Source: Pyrinomonadaceae bacterium
GTDB taxonomy: Bacteria; Acidobacteriota; Blastocatellia; Pyrinomonadales; Pyrinomonadaceae
Reading direction: 5' to 3'
Length of the DNA: 54,326 nucleotides
NCBI GenBank assembly: GCA_030841105.1
Contig: JAVEDE010000017.1
Coordinates: 1-54,326, forward strand
The translations under genes and the position numbers were made by a program. Under the pieces are notes generated by a model. It saw nothing but the letters and a program-made list of their open reading frames with translations, was not told the DNA's origin and made no database searches. Each line of letters opens with the position of its first letter. Positions within the stretch are counted from its first letter, which is position 1. Below are positions 1 through 8,354 of this stretch, piece by piece.

Positions 1-28
1 GGGGCGCTGCGATTAGTTGCAGCGCCCC
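1..28. terminator. Perfect inverted repeat, probable intrinsic terminator at window edge
   Basis: A 10-bp perfect stem (GGGGCGCTGC / GCAGCGCCCC) with an 8-nt loop. On the plus strand it is followed by a T-rich stretch (CTCTTTTT at 33-40), as for a gene ending just before the window. On the minus strand it lies about 50 bases past the peptidase stop codon, so it may end that operon too, but the bases beyond are outside the window. Confidence 0.55.
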
Positions 29-35
29 GCTTCCT

Positions 36-73
36 CTTTTTACCTTTACCCCTTCCCCTTTTCCCTTTCCCCA
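36..73. repeat. Pyrimidine heptad-repeat arm
   Basis: A run of C/T-rich words of about 7 bases (such as CTTTACC, CCTTCCC, CTTTTCC, CTTTCCC) lying between the hairpin at 1-28 and the peptidase stop. It matches the pyrimidine arm of the repeat at 42660-42800. The complementary purine arm is not visible here, so this is either a half element or a copy cut by the hairpin. Confidence 0.5.
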
Positions 74-77
74 AGTC

Positions 78-2288
78 TTATAAGTTTTGGACGATGAAGT
101 CCGTCATCATCTGTCGCATGTGTTTGAGCAGGAGCGGGTCGGTCACGCCGTGGCGCGACTTGGGATAGAGCATGAGTTGAAACGGCTTGTTCGCCTTCTG
201 CAATTCGTAGGCGAACTGGATGGTGTTCTGGACGTGAACGTTGTCGTCCATCGTGCCGTGAATGAGCAGCAGTTTGCCGTGCAAGTCTTTCGCTGCAAAG
301 AGCGGCGAACTCTTGCGGTAGCCTTCGGGGTTGTTCTGCGGCGTGCCCATGTAACGCTCTGTGTAGATGCTGTCGTAATCGCGCCAGTCGGAGACCGTGC
401 CCCCGGCGATGCCGATCTTGAAGCTCTGGCTGTGAGTCAGCGCGTAGGAGGTCATGTAGCCGCCGTAGCTCCAACCCCACAGACCGATTCGCGAGCCGTC
501 AACGTAGGGCTGCGACTTCAACCAAGACACGCCGTCTTCCAAGTCGCGCAATTCCAACTCGCCGAAGTTGTGGTAGACCGGCCAAGCGGATTCCACGCCC
601 TTGTTGCTCGCCGTGCGGTTGTCGCAAATCCAGACGATGTAGCCCTTCTGCGCGAGCAACTGATGCCAGAGGTAGCCGACGCCGCCCCAACGGTCGGCCA
701 CCTGCGCGGCCTGCGGCCCGCTGTAGGTGAACGACATCACAGGGTATTTTTTCGACGGGTCGAAGTCAGGCGGGCGAATCATCATCGCTTCCATCGTGAA
801 GCCGTCGCGCGTCTTGACCTGCATCAGTTCGGCCTTGCCGAGTTTGTACTGACTTAGAGTCGGAACTTTGTTTTCGGCCAGCACGCGCACGAGTTTGCCG
901 CTCGCGTCGTAGAGACGCACCTGCTGCGGCGTGTTGATGTCGCTCCAATAGTGGACGTAGTGCGTGAAGGTCGGGTTGAAATCAACACGGTGACCGCCCG
1001 GCCCTTGCGTGATGCGCGTCAGTCCCGTGCCGTCGAGTTTGATGCGGTAGGCATTCGGCGAAATCTGGCTCGCCTCCGTGCCCGTGAAATAGAGGATGCC
1101 TTTCGCCTCGTCCACGCCCTGAATCGAACGTATCTCCCACTTGCCGTCCGTCACCTGCCGGATCAACTTGCCGTCGGCCGAATAGTGATAGAGGTGCTGC
1201 CAGCCGTTGCGGTCGCTCAGCCAGAGGAACGAGCCGTCTTTCAAATAACGCGGGTTGTCGTCCTTCGCTTCGACCCACGCTTTGGTCTCTTCGCGAAAGA
1301 GTGTCGTGGTCTTGCCGTCCGACGCGTTGGCGTGGTTGAGGTCGAGATACTTCTGCTCGCGATCCTGCGCGTGGAAGATGACCCGGCGACTGTCGGGCGT
1401 CCAGCCGACGCGCGTGATCAAGAGGTCTTCGGGCATGTACTTGCCCGTGTCCGCCCAGCGCGTCGCGCCGCCGGAGGCGTTGACGATGCCGAGTTTGACT
1501 ATCGGGTTCGGGTCGCCCGCCTTCGGGTACGGCGTGATCTCCAACTCCTGCCGGACGGGGATGTGATCCACCACGGCGAACTCGTGCACCGGCGTTTCAT
1601 CCAGACGCAGGTAGGCGATCATGTTCGAGTCGGGACTCCACCAGTAACCCTCGAAATTGCCGCGCCCGTAGAGTTCTTCCTGATACACCCAGTCGAGGCG
1701 TCCGTTCAGGATTTTGGGCGAGCCGTCGCTCGTGAGCGCGCGCTCCTTCTGCGTGGCGAAGTCAACGATGTAGATGTTGTTGCCGCGCACGTAAGAGACC
1801 ATGCGCCCGTCGGGGCTGAACGTCTCGCCGACCTCTTCGTCCGGCGTGTTCGTCAGACGCCACGCGCGGTCGCTGCCGAACTCGTAATAGAAGAGATCGT
1901 TGGCGTGGTTCAAGAGCGCGCCCGTCTGCGTCGGGTTCAACTGGTAGTTGGTGCGGTTGGCGAGACGGCGCGCGTCCTCTTTCGACATGCCGGGCAAAGC
2001 GTTGAGCGCGGCCTCCATCTTCGCGGCATCGAAGAAGGCCGACGACTCGCCCGTCAGGGCGTTGACGCGCAGGAGGCGCGGCGTGCCCGGCTTCGACGGG
2101 TCGCCCGCGACGAGATAAGTCTTGCCGTCCTTGAGCCAGCGCGGGGCGGGCGTCGAGCCGCTGAAGTTGACGCGCTTGACCGGATCAAAGAGATCGTCAA
2201 TGGTCAGCATCTTCTCCTGCGCGAAGGCGTGGGAGGCCATGCTGAACAAGATAAAGGCGAGTGTGAAAAGTGTCAGACGATTACGCAC
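78..2288 (-). CDS. Prolyl dipeptidyl peptidase IV-type serine peptidase (S9B)
   Basis: 736 residues with an N-terminal signal peptide (hydrophobic stretch about residues 5-20, cleavage after AHAFA), so probably periplasmic. The first two thirds form a beta-propeller (DPP IV N-terminal domain). It carries the Glu-Glu motif VYQEELYG that binds the free amino terminus in DPP IV enzymes. The last 200 residues are an S9 alpha/beta hydrolase with nucleophile Ser about 607 (GWSYGG), Asp about 682 (HGTMDD) and His about 713 (SRHG). The family removes Xaa-Pro or Xaa-Ala dipeptides from peptides. It lies 20 bases downstream of a POT peptide transporter on the same strand, so the pair probably forms a peptide-scavenging operon. 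The length is normal for the family and the triad is intact. Confidence 0.95.
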   Translation of the reverse strand: MRNRLTLFTLAFILFSMASHAFAQEKMLTIDDLFDPVKRVNFSGSTPAPRWLKDGKTYLVAGDPSKPGTPRLLRVNALTGESSAFFDAAKMEAALNALPGMSKEDARRLANRTNYQLNPTQTGALLNHANDLFYYEFGSDRAWRLTNTPDEEVGETFSPDGRMVSYVRGNNIYIVDFATQKERALTSDGSPKILNGRLDWVYQEELYGRGNFEGYWWSPDSNMIAYLRLDETPVHEFAVVDHIPVRQELEITPYPKAGDPNPIVKLGIVNASGGATRWADTGKYMPEDLLITRVGWTPDSRRVIFHAQDREQKYLDLNHANASDGKTTTLFREETKAWVEAKDDNPRYLKDGSFLWLSDRNGWQHLYHYSADGKLIRQVTDGKWEIRSIQGVDEAKGILYFTGTEASQISPNAYRIKLDGTGLTRITQGPGGHRVDFNPTFTHYVHYWSDINTPQQVRLYDASGKLVRVLAENKVPTLSQYKLGKAELMQVKTRDGFTMEAMMIRPPDFDPSKKYPVMSFTYSGPQAAQVADRWGGVGYLWHQLLAQKGYIVWICDNRTASNKGVESAWPVYHNFGELELRDLEDGVSWLKSQPYVDGSRIGLWGWSYGGYMTSYALTHSQSFKIGIAGGTVSDWRDYDSIYTERYMGTPQNNPEGYRKSSPLFAAKDLHGKLLLIHGTMDDNVHVQNTIQFAYELQKANKPFQLMLYPKSRHGVTDPLLLKHMRQMMTDFIVQNL

Positions 2289-2308
2289 GGTTGAATTCTC
2301 CTGCTGGT

Positions 2309-3814
2309 TTAAGTTGAACGCGGCGTCATTTTTTTAATGACCGGAGTGAGTATGACCAAGAGCACGGCGGCGGCGATGGTGATGGCCGCGATGATGCCGA
2401 ACAGATTGACGAGCGCGCCTTCGTCTTCGCTGAAGAAGCCCGACGCCCAGCCCGCGACGTAGTTGCCGAAGGAGATGGACAAGAACCACACGCCCATCAT
2501 CAGGCCGACCATCCGGCCGGGCGAGAGTTTCGTGACCGTGCTCAAGCCCACCGGACTCAGGCACAACTCGCCGAGCGTTTGCAGCAAGTAGACGAAGACG
2601 AGCCAGAACGGGCTAACCTTGCCCGCGCCCGTCAGGGTCGAGGCGAAGGCGACGAGCGCGAAGGCGAGTCCGGCGAACAAGAGTCCGACGGCGAACTTGG
2701 CGGGGCTGGAAGGATTCCGTCGCCCCATTTTGATCCAGAGTCCGGCGAAGACCGGCGCGAGCAGAATCACGAACGTCGGCTGCACCGATTGAAACCAACT
2801 CGACGGAAACTCGAAGCCAAAGATGTTCGTGCGCGTCAAGCGATCCGCAAAGAGCGTCAGGCTCGTCGCCGCCTGCTCGAACGACGCCCAGAAGATGACG
2901 GAGAAGGCGAACAGGATGAAGATGATCAGCACGCGCTTCAACTCGTCGCCGTTCAGGTGGCGGACGACGCCCACGATGTAGCCGAAGGCCGTGCCGACGA
3001 CCGTCGGGAAGAGACTCGTGACGAAACTGCCGCCCACGAAGTAGCCGAGCGAGAGTCCGGCCGCGCCGCCGAGGACGGCGAAGACGAGCGTCAGCGTATC
3101 CGCGTCGCTTCCCTTCACGGCGTCTCTAGTCTTGGCGATGTCCTCTTTCTTCTTGACCGGCCGCTCGCCGATGCCTTTCAAACGCGTGCCGCTCAAGACG
3201 TACTGCACGAGGCCGAGCGCCATGCCGATGCCCGCGGCGGCGAAGCCGTAGTGCCAGTCAATTCTCTGCCCCAGATAACCGCAGACGAGCGGCGCAATGA
3301 GCGCGCCGAGGTTGATGCCCATGTAGAAAATGGAGAAGCCCGCGTCGCGCCGTTCGTCGCCTTCGGCGTACATCTGCCCGACCATCGCGCTGATGTTCGG
3401 CTTGAGTAAACCCGTGCCGAGGGCGATCAGCGCGAGTCCGCCGTAGAAGGCGATCATCGAATGAAAGACCATCGAGAAGTGGCCGCAGGCGATGATGATG
3501 CCGCCGATGAGAACGGCGCGTCGCGTGCCCAGATACTTGTCTGCGAGCCAGCCGCCGACGAGCGGCGTCCAGTAGACGGAGGAGGCGTAAGTGCCGAAGA
3601 CGAGACCGGCGTACTTGGTGTCGAAGGCAAGGCCGCCCTGCGCGACGGCCGTCGTCATGTAGAGCACGAGGATGGCGCGCATGCCGTAGTAGCTGAAACG
3701 CTCCCACATCTCCGTGAAAAAGAGCGTGCTCAGCCCGCGCGGATGACCGCCGAGTCCGCTCGTGTCGGTGGCGGCGACGGGACTCATCCCGGTTGCGTCT
3801 ACGGTCGTACTCAT
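2309..3814 (-). CDS. Proton-dependent oligopeptide transporter (POT/PTR family, MFS)
   Basis: 501 residues with about 12-14 hydrophobic segments. The POT signature ExxERFxYYG is present near the start (EMWERFSYYG, about residues 35-44). A second family feature is a conserved glycine-rich loop (FSIFYMGINLGALIAP). Members import di- and tripeptides with protons across the inner membrane. It starts at ATG 3814 and is the first gene of a two-gene minus-strand operon whose second gene is a DPP IV peptidase that would make dipeptide substrates. The charged loop around residues 215-235 is common in bacterial POTs. The exact substrate cannot be told from sequence. Confidence 0.93.
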   Translation of the reverse strand: MSTTVDATGMSPVAATDTSGLGGHPRGLSTLFFTEMWERFSYYGMRAILVLYMTTAVAQGGLAFDTKYAGLVFGTYASSVYWTPLVGGWLADKYLGTRRAVLIGGIIIACGHFSMVFHSMIAFYGGLALIALGTGLLKPNISAMVGQMYAEGDERRDAGFSIFYMGINLGALIAPLVCGYLGQRIDWHYGFAAAGIGMALGLVQYVLSGTRLKGIGERPVKKKEDIAKTRDAVKGSDADTLTLVFAVLGGAAGLSLGYFVGGSFVTSLFPTVVGTAFGYIVGVVRHLNGDELKRVLIIFILFAFSVIFWASFEQAATSLTLFADRLTRTNIFGFEFPSSWFQSVQPTFVILLAPVFAGLWIKMGRRNPSSPAKFAVGLLFAGLAFALVAFASTLTGAGKVSPFWLVFVYLLQTLGELCLSPVGLSTVTKLSPGRMVGLMMGVWFLSISFGNYVAGWASGFFSEDEGALVNLFGIIAAITIAAAVLLVILTPVIKKMTPRST

Positions 3815-3936
3815 ATGCTTAGTTGTCTCCCTCTCAATTCTAACGGGTTCTGACTCGCACGCGGGCGCGCGAGTCTAGCGAGCGTCACTCTGAAAGTTCG
3901 GGGGAGAAGGTGTTGTTAACTTTGAACGCTCGGAGC

Positions 3937-3965
3937 ATTCAGCCAAAATCAACCGCCACTGTCAA
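3937..3965 (-). promoter_or_regulatory. Possible sigma70 promoter for the peptide operon
   Basis: Read on the minus strand, TTGACA (3965-3960) is followed after 17 bases by CTGAAT (3942-3937), preceded by TG at the extended -10 position. The -35 is perfect and the -10 weak. It would start transcription about 130 bases before the POT start codon. This is the only candidate I found in the divergent region. Confidence 0.35.
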
Positions 3966-4066
3966 GAAGTCCCGGTTGATACGCAGCGCGGGCGCAGACA
4001 GTTTCAACCACGGCCGGAGGGTTTCCCACACGCCTCAGGCCACGCGCCGCGGCGCGGGTGCGTCGC

Positions 4067-4096
4067 TTGACAGCCGCCGCCGGACGGGCGTATAAG
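4067..4096 (+). promoter_or_regulatory. Sigma70-type promoter upstream of methionine/folate gene
   Basis: TTGACA at 4067-4072, an 18-base spacer and TATAAG at 4091-4096. This would start a transcript near 4103, about 250 bases before the start codon at 4354, leaving room for the structured leader and terminator described below. Of the 539-base gap 3815-4353, the part between 3815 and 4066 holds only the weak opposing promoter. Confidence 0.55.
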
Positions 4097-4102
4097 CGCG
4101 TT

Positions 4103-4242
4103 TGAGAAAAGGCGTGGTGAGTTAAGGCGACTTGCGGCCACGTAAAATAAACAGCTAAACAGCACGGCTCTTCCGACGAAGCACCACCTACTTCAAGACG
4201 CTTTTTTGAAGTCCCGCGTTGTTTGGCGCGGGAGTTTTTTTT
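4103..4242 (+). ncRNA. Candidate structured leader RNA or small RNA with attenuator
   Basis: Between the promoter at 4067-4096 and the terminator at 4213-4242 lies about 140 bases with no good reading frame. GTGGTG at 4114-4119 can pair with CACCAC at 4182-4187, closing a region with internal pairing potential. ACTTCAA at 4190-4196 pairs with TTGAAGT at 4206-4212. The terminator follows directly. The layout is that of a transcription-attenuating leader, or a free-standing sRNA, upstream of a methionine-synthesis gene. I compared it by eye with what I remember of the SAM-I, SAM-II, SAH, THF and cobalamin consensus sequences and saw no match, so the class is unknown. Confidence 0.35.
4213..4242 (+). 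terminator. Rho-independent terminator in leader
   Basis: Stem CCCGCG (4213-4218) / CGCGGG (4227-4232) with an 8-base loop, then AG and eight T residues (4235-4242). It lies 112 bases before the start of the methionine/folate enzyme on the same strand, so it either ends a small RNA or acts as an attenuator. Confidence 0.8.
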
Positions 4243-4244
4243 GG

Positions 4245-4345
4245 AGTGACAAGTGACGTGTGACAAGTGACAAGTTAAAGCAAAAGAGTTGTCTTTAAAC
4301 TTGCCCTGATTCTTGCTTGTCACCTGTCACTCGTCACTTGTCACT
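4245..4345. repeat. Inverted heptad-repeat element, GTGACAA family
   Basis: The left arm is four 7-bp words of the form AGTGACA/AGTGACG. A core follows with its own inverted repeat (CAAGTTAAAG ... CTTTAAACTTG). The right arm is the reverse complement (TTGTCAC, CTGTCAC, TCGTCAC, TTGTCAC). It ends 8 bases before the ATG at 4354, and the intervening bases GCTTTCTT contain no Shine-Dalgarno sequence. The same arms recur at 13654, 21444, 22088 and 37156. Confidence 0.85.
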
Positions 4346-4353
4346 GCTTTCTT

Positions 4354-6249
4354 ATGGAAAAATTTCGAGACTTACTCGCGGGCGATCAGATCACGGTGTT
4401 CGACGGCGCGATGGGCACACAGCTCTACGCCAAAGGCATCTACATCAACCGCTCCTACGACGAGTTGAATTTGACGAACCCCGATCTCGTGCGCGAGGTG
4501 CATCAGGAGTACGTGCGCGCGGGCGCGGACGTGATCGAGACGAACACCTTCGGCGCGACCGCGCACAACTTGCAGCAGTACGGGCTGGACGGAAGCCTCC
4601 GCGAGTTGAACATCACCGCCGCACGACTCGCGCGCGAGGCCGCGGGCGAACGCTGCCACGTCGCGGGCGCAATCGGCCCGCTCGGCCTGCGTATCGAACC
4701 CTACGGCCCCACCTCTTTCGACGAAGCGAAGGAGATGTTCAAGCAGCAAATCTCCGCGCTGCTCGAAGGCGGCGTTGACCTCTTCGTCCTCGAAACCTTC
4801 TCCGACATCTCCGAAATACGTCAGGCTCTACAGGCCGTGCGCGAACTATGCGATTTGCCCGTCGTCGCGCAGATGACCATCCTCTCGGACGGTAACACCT
4901 CCTACGGCACGACGCCCGAAGTCTTCACCACGCGCCTCGACGAGTGGGGCGCGGACGTGATCGGACTCAACTGCGGCGTCGGCCCGGCCGACGTGCTTAC
5001 GGCCATCGAGAAGATGCGCGCCGTGACGGACAAGAAACTGTCCGCGCAGCCGAACGCCGGATTGCCGCGCGACGTGCAGGGGCGACAGTTTTACATGTGC
5101 TCACCGGAGTACATGGCGAAGTACGCGAAGCGTCTCATACAGGCGGGCGTGAAAGTGATCGGCGGCTGCTGCGGCACGACGCCCGCGCACGTCAAACTCA
5201 TCTCCGACGCCGTGCGCGCCGTCTCGCCGCGCAAGCAACGCGCCGCCGCGGCCAAGCCCGCACGCCCCGCGCGCGTCGAAGAGTTGCAGCCCGCAGACAT
5301 ACAGGTCGTGCCGCTCGCGGAGCGTTCCAACTGGGCGCGTCGGATCGCCAACGGCGAGTTCGTCACCACGGTCGAAGTGCTGCCGCCGAAAGGCTGCGAC
5401 GCCGCGAAGACGCTCGATCAAATTCGCCTGCTCAAGACCGCGGGCGTCAACGCCGTCAACATCCCCGACGGGCCGCGCGCGCAGACGCGCATGAGCGCGC
5501 AGGCCACCGCGCTTCTCGTCGAACGCGAGATCGGCCTCGAAGCCGTGCTCCACTATTGCTGCCGCGACCGCAACCTGCTCGGCATGATGTCCGACCTGCT
5601 CGGCGCGGCCGCGCTCGGCCTGCGCAACCTGCTCTTGATCACCGGCGACCCGCCGAAGATGGGGCCGTACCCGGACGCCACCGCCGTCTTCGATATTGAC
5701 TCGATCGGCCTGACCAACATGGTCAGCAAACTCAACCACGGTCTCGACCTCGGCAACAATCCGATCGGCTGCCCCACCTCTTTCTGCATCGGCGTCGGCG
5801 TCAACCCCGGCGCGATCAACTTGGAAGAGGAGATCAAGCGTTTCGAGTACAAGGTCGAGGCGGGCGCGGAGTACGCCATCACGCAGCCCGTCTTCGACGT
5901 GGGACAACTGCGCGACTTCCTCAAGTTGATCGAGCACGTCCGCATCCCCGTCATCGCGGGCATCTGGCCGCTCGTCTCCTACCGCAACGCCGAGTTTCTT
6001 CACAACGAAGTGCCGGGCGTCCGCGTCACGCCTGCGATCATGGAACGCATGCGCCGCGCCTCCGACACCGGCAAAGAGGCCGCCCGCGACGAGGGCTTAC
6101 AGATCGCGCGCGAGTCTCTGCTCGAAGTGCGCGACCTGATTCAAGGCGTGCAAGTCTCCGCTCCTTTCAACAACGTCCGCTACGCGCTCGAAGTCTTCGA
6201 GGCACTGCCGGAGTTCGGTCACAGGGAGACGTCCGCGTCTCATATTTAG
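4354..6249 (+). CDS. Bifunctional homocysteine S-methyltransferase / methylenetetrahydrofolate reductase
   Basis: 631 residues with two domains. Residues about 1-295 are a Hcy-methyltransferase barrel with the start motif DGAMGTQLY and zinc ligands Cys207 (GLNCGVGP) and Cys272/Cys273 (GGCCGTTPAH). Residues about 325-620 are a flavin-dependent MTHFR barrel (EVLPPKG; LLLITGDPPKMG). There is no cobalamin-binding or activation domain, so this is not full MetH. The arrangement resembles the YitJ-type fused enzyme of Bacillus and others. It would link reduction of methylene-THF to methylation of homocysteine, although whether the N-terminal domain uses methyl-THF or another donor is unclear. ATG 4354 gives the full N-terminal motif. 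It follows a leader with terminator and a heptad element, which suggests regulation by attenuation. Confidence 0.92.
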   Translation: MEKFRDLLAGDQITVFDGAMGTQLYAKGIYINRSYDELNLTNPDLVREVHQEYVRAGADVIETNTFGATAHNLQQYGLDGSLRELNITAARLAREAAGERCHVAGAIGPLGLRIEPYGPTSFDEAKEMFKQQISALLEGGVDLFVLETFSDISEIRQALQAVRELCDLPVVAQMTILSDGNTSYGTTPEVFTTRLDEWGADVIGLNCGVGPADVLTAIEKMRAVTDKKLSAQPNAGLPRDVQGRQFYMCSPEYMAKYAKRLIQAGVKVIGGCCGTTPAHVKLISDAVRAVSPRKQRAAAAKPARPARVEELQPADIQVVPLAERSNWARRIANGEFVTTVEVLPPKGCDAAKTLDQIRLLKTAGVNAVNIPDGPRAQTRMSAQATALLVEREIGLEAVLHYCCRDRNLLGMMSDLLGAAALGLRNLLLITGDPPKMGPYPDATAVFDIDSIGLTNMVSKLNHGLDLGNNPIGCPTSFCIGVGVNPGAINLEEEIKRFEYKVEAGAEYAITQPVFDVGQLRDFLKLIEHVRIPVIAGIWPLVSYRNAEFLHNEVPGVRVTPAIMERMRRASDTGKEAARDEGLQIARESLLEVRDLIQGVQVSAPFNNVRYALEVFEALPEFGHRETSASHI

Positions 6250-6414
6250 CTGCTAAAAAGTCGTTGACCGCCTCCCCGAAAAGCAATAGTATCTGCCTGC
6301 AACGTCGCAGACCCGACCGCCCTACGTATTCCTTCGTGGGTAGTTGTCTCGTTGTTATCAACCTCAATCTACAGACGTGCCATCAACATATTCCCGCGCG
6401 CTGGAAGAAAACCG

Positions 6415-7497
6415 ATGCGATCCAAAAACCCCCTGAATCCGCAACTAATCAGCCCGTCGCTCCGCTTGCTCATGTTCCTGCTCACGCTCTCGGTCTATGC
6501 CGGCGCGCAGCCTCAATCTGCGATCCCGACGCAGAACGCGCCACCATCACAACCTAGCGTTCAGGTCACTCCGCAGACGGATTTAACAGATGTCGCGGTC
6601 AAACTGCCTCCGACTTCACGCGGTATCTACACATTCAACACGAAGGAAGTCCGTTTCGAAGCGGAGACGGTGGTTGTAGGCTACGGCGATTCCGTCGTCA
6701 AGATGCTCGCCGAAAACGGCATCCGGCAAGACGTGACCGCGCTCAGTCTGGTGTATGACCTGAACCCCGGCCTCGCGGATATCGAGAAGATCAAGATTGG
6801 AGAGAAGTTGGTCATCCCCGATGTCGAAGGCAGCGCGCAATTGGAGCGCGCGTTAGCCAGTGGTTATCGTGTGTTACTGGTGCGCCAACTCGCCGCGGAG
6901 CAGACACTGGTGGAGAGAAAGCAGGAATTGGATGCGTTGCAATCCAAATTATCCACGCTCACCGACGAACACTTTACCCGCCCCGAAGATAAAACAGAAT
7001 TTTTGTCGGCCGTGCAGGAATCGAGCGCTTCCATTGACGCGCTTCGCAACCCGAAGGAAGGCATCAGTAGCAAAGTTCTGCTACAGGCGGCCATCGAGCT
7101 TCAGCAAATCAAGACGGTGCTCGGCGGAGCGGCCGACCGCGGCGAACCACTCTCGCCCGACGTGTTGGGACGGATCAAGCCGAATCTGGAAAATCTGCGC
7201 GCGACTGCCGATGAAGTGCGCGCCGGTCGCAGCCCTCTAGTGCCCACGGTCATCCGCACCAAACATGCGGTCAGCGGGCAGCCCGTGTCGCAGCTCAGGG
7301 TGTGGTATGCGCCGACGGGCGACCGCAAATTAAAGCACCCTTGCAGTGAACTGTCGCCCCTCACCAACGAAGCCATTACACGCGGCGAGTACGTGTTTTG
7401 GGCGACCAGAGACGATGATGTTGTTTCAGACGAGGTAACGAGATTTATCCGTATTGATACGCAAACCACCCCGATTGACCTGTACATTAAAAAGTAG
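6415..7497 (+). CDS. Exported protein with LysM-like domain
   Basis: 360 residues from the ATG at 6415, which follows a GGAAG ribosome site. The N-terminus is a signal peptide (hydrophobic about residues 15-30, ending YAGAQ). About residues 70-125 resemble a LysM domain (VVGYGDSVVKMLAENG ... IGEKLVIP), usually a peptidoglycan-binding module. The middle (about 140-270) is helical and may form a coiled coil. The last 80 residues look like a beta domain (TVIRTKHAVSGQPVSQLRVWYAP) that might be carbohydrate- or protein-binding. The next gene starts 6 bases after the stop, so the two are probably one operon. No specific function is recognised. Confidence 0.75.
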   Translation: MRSKNPLNPQLISPSLRLLMFLLTLSVYAGAQPQSAIPTQNAPPSQPSVQVTPQTDLTDVAVKLPPTSRGIYTFNTKEVRFEAETVVVGYGDSVVKMLAENGIRQDVTALSLVYDLNPGLADIEKIKIGEKLVIPDVEGSAQLERALASGYRVLLVRQLAAEQTLVERKQELDALQSKLSTLTDEHFTRPEDKTEFLSAVQESSASIDALRNPKEGISSKVLLQAAIELQQIKTVLGGAADRGEPLSPDVLGRIKPNLENLRATADEVRAGRSPLVPTVIRTKHAVSGQPVSQLRVWYAPTGDRKLKHPCSELSPLTNEAITRGEYVFWATRDDDVVSDEVTRFIRIDTQTTPIDLYIKK

Positions 7498-7503
7498 CGA
7501 ACG

Positions 7504-8067
7504 ATGGATAATAAATATCTCTCAAGAGGTGTCCAACTCGTCACGGCGCTGCTCGCCGCCTTCGGGGGCTTCCTCTTGAACATCGCCCCCCCGGACGAAA
7601 CCGGCGTGAAATTCGCGGTCGGCATCAGTTCCTTTCTGATGCTGCTTGTCTTTCTGTTCATTGCCGCGCTCACCCAGAACAGTTTAGCCCCGTCGCGAAA
7701 AAAATACTGGCTCGGCGTGGCCGGACTCTGCGCGCTGATCTTTATCGCGACGGCCTTCCTTTATCGCTCGAACTTTGAAAAGCTGACTTTCCTCTACCCG
7801 CCCGACGACAGCGCACAAGTTCGCTACGTCAACGGTACAGAGCGAACGCCCAATGCCGAAGAACAGATGCGCCAGCGTCCGACCTTAAGTCGTGCCCAGT
7901 TGCTCGATAAATTCGGCGAGGCCAACCGGCACGAAACGTGGACGCAGGACTCCATTGACCGCGCCCGCACGACTCTCGTCGTCAACTACGTAGTGATGGT
8001 CTTGAGTCTCGCTCTAACTTTCTTCTGCCTCACCGAAGGTATCCTCTTGCGCCCTGTCACTCCTTAA
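7504..8067 (+). CDS. Small integral membrane protein, unknown function
   Basis: 187 residues. Hydrophobic segments lie near residues 10-30, 38-60, 70-90 and 158-180, with a polar stretch (about 95-155, RYVNGTERTPNAEEQMRQRP...) between the third and fourth. It starts 6 bases after the LysM-like gene and is likely translated with it. I do not recognise the family. The pairing suggests a cell-envelope role, but that is only inference. Confidence 0.7.
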   Translation: MDNKYLSRGVQLVTALLAAFGGFLLNIAPPDETGVKFAVGISSFLMLLVFLFIAALTQNSLAPSRKKYWLGVAGLCALIFIATAFLYRSNFEKLTFLYPPDDSAQVRYVNGTERTPNAEEQMRQRPTLSRAQLLDKFGEANRHETWTQDSIDRARTTLVVNYVVMVLSLALTFFCLTEGILLRPVTP

Positions 8068-8115
8068 TTTTCACCCGCGAACTATCTGCGACTAGACCGT
8101 GGCAATATTTATTGG

Positions 8116-8143
8116 TTGCAATTTTCGCGTCGAAGAGTAGAAT
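8116..8143 (+). promoter_or_regulatory. Possible sigma70 promoter for the giant surface protein
   Basis: TTGCAA (8116-8121), a 16-base spacer and TAGAAT (8138-8143). It lies in the 287-base gap between the membrane protein and the surface protein. Apart from this I see no gene or strong hairpin in 8068-8354. Confidence 0.4.
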
Positions 8144-8354
8144 GCCGCGCGTTAAGTGCAGGAGACACTGCCGCGCGGCGCGTTACCTCAAGCGAGTTTT
8201 TAACCCCCCGCGCGAATTGACGGCCTCGGCGCAACCCTCAACGCGCACGTCGCCGAAGCGTCCGACCCACAGACTCACGCCCCGTTAAAAAAATCGCCAA
8301 CTTCACCGGCGCGCCCGGCGGCCTCCACGTGTGCGCGGCGGCAGGAGCACGACC

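Noticed and set aside
951..2294. Long plus-strand frame opposite the DPP IV peptidase
   Set aside because: The opposite frame encodes a complete catalytic triad and signal peptide. The plus frame has no recognisable domain.
4245..4345. CRISPR array as an explanation for the regularly spaced short words
   Set aside because: The unit is 7 bases with no spacers and it reverses orientation in the middle. No cas genes are near.
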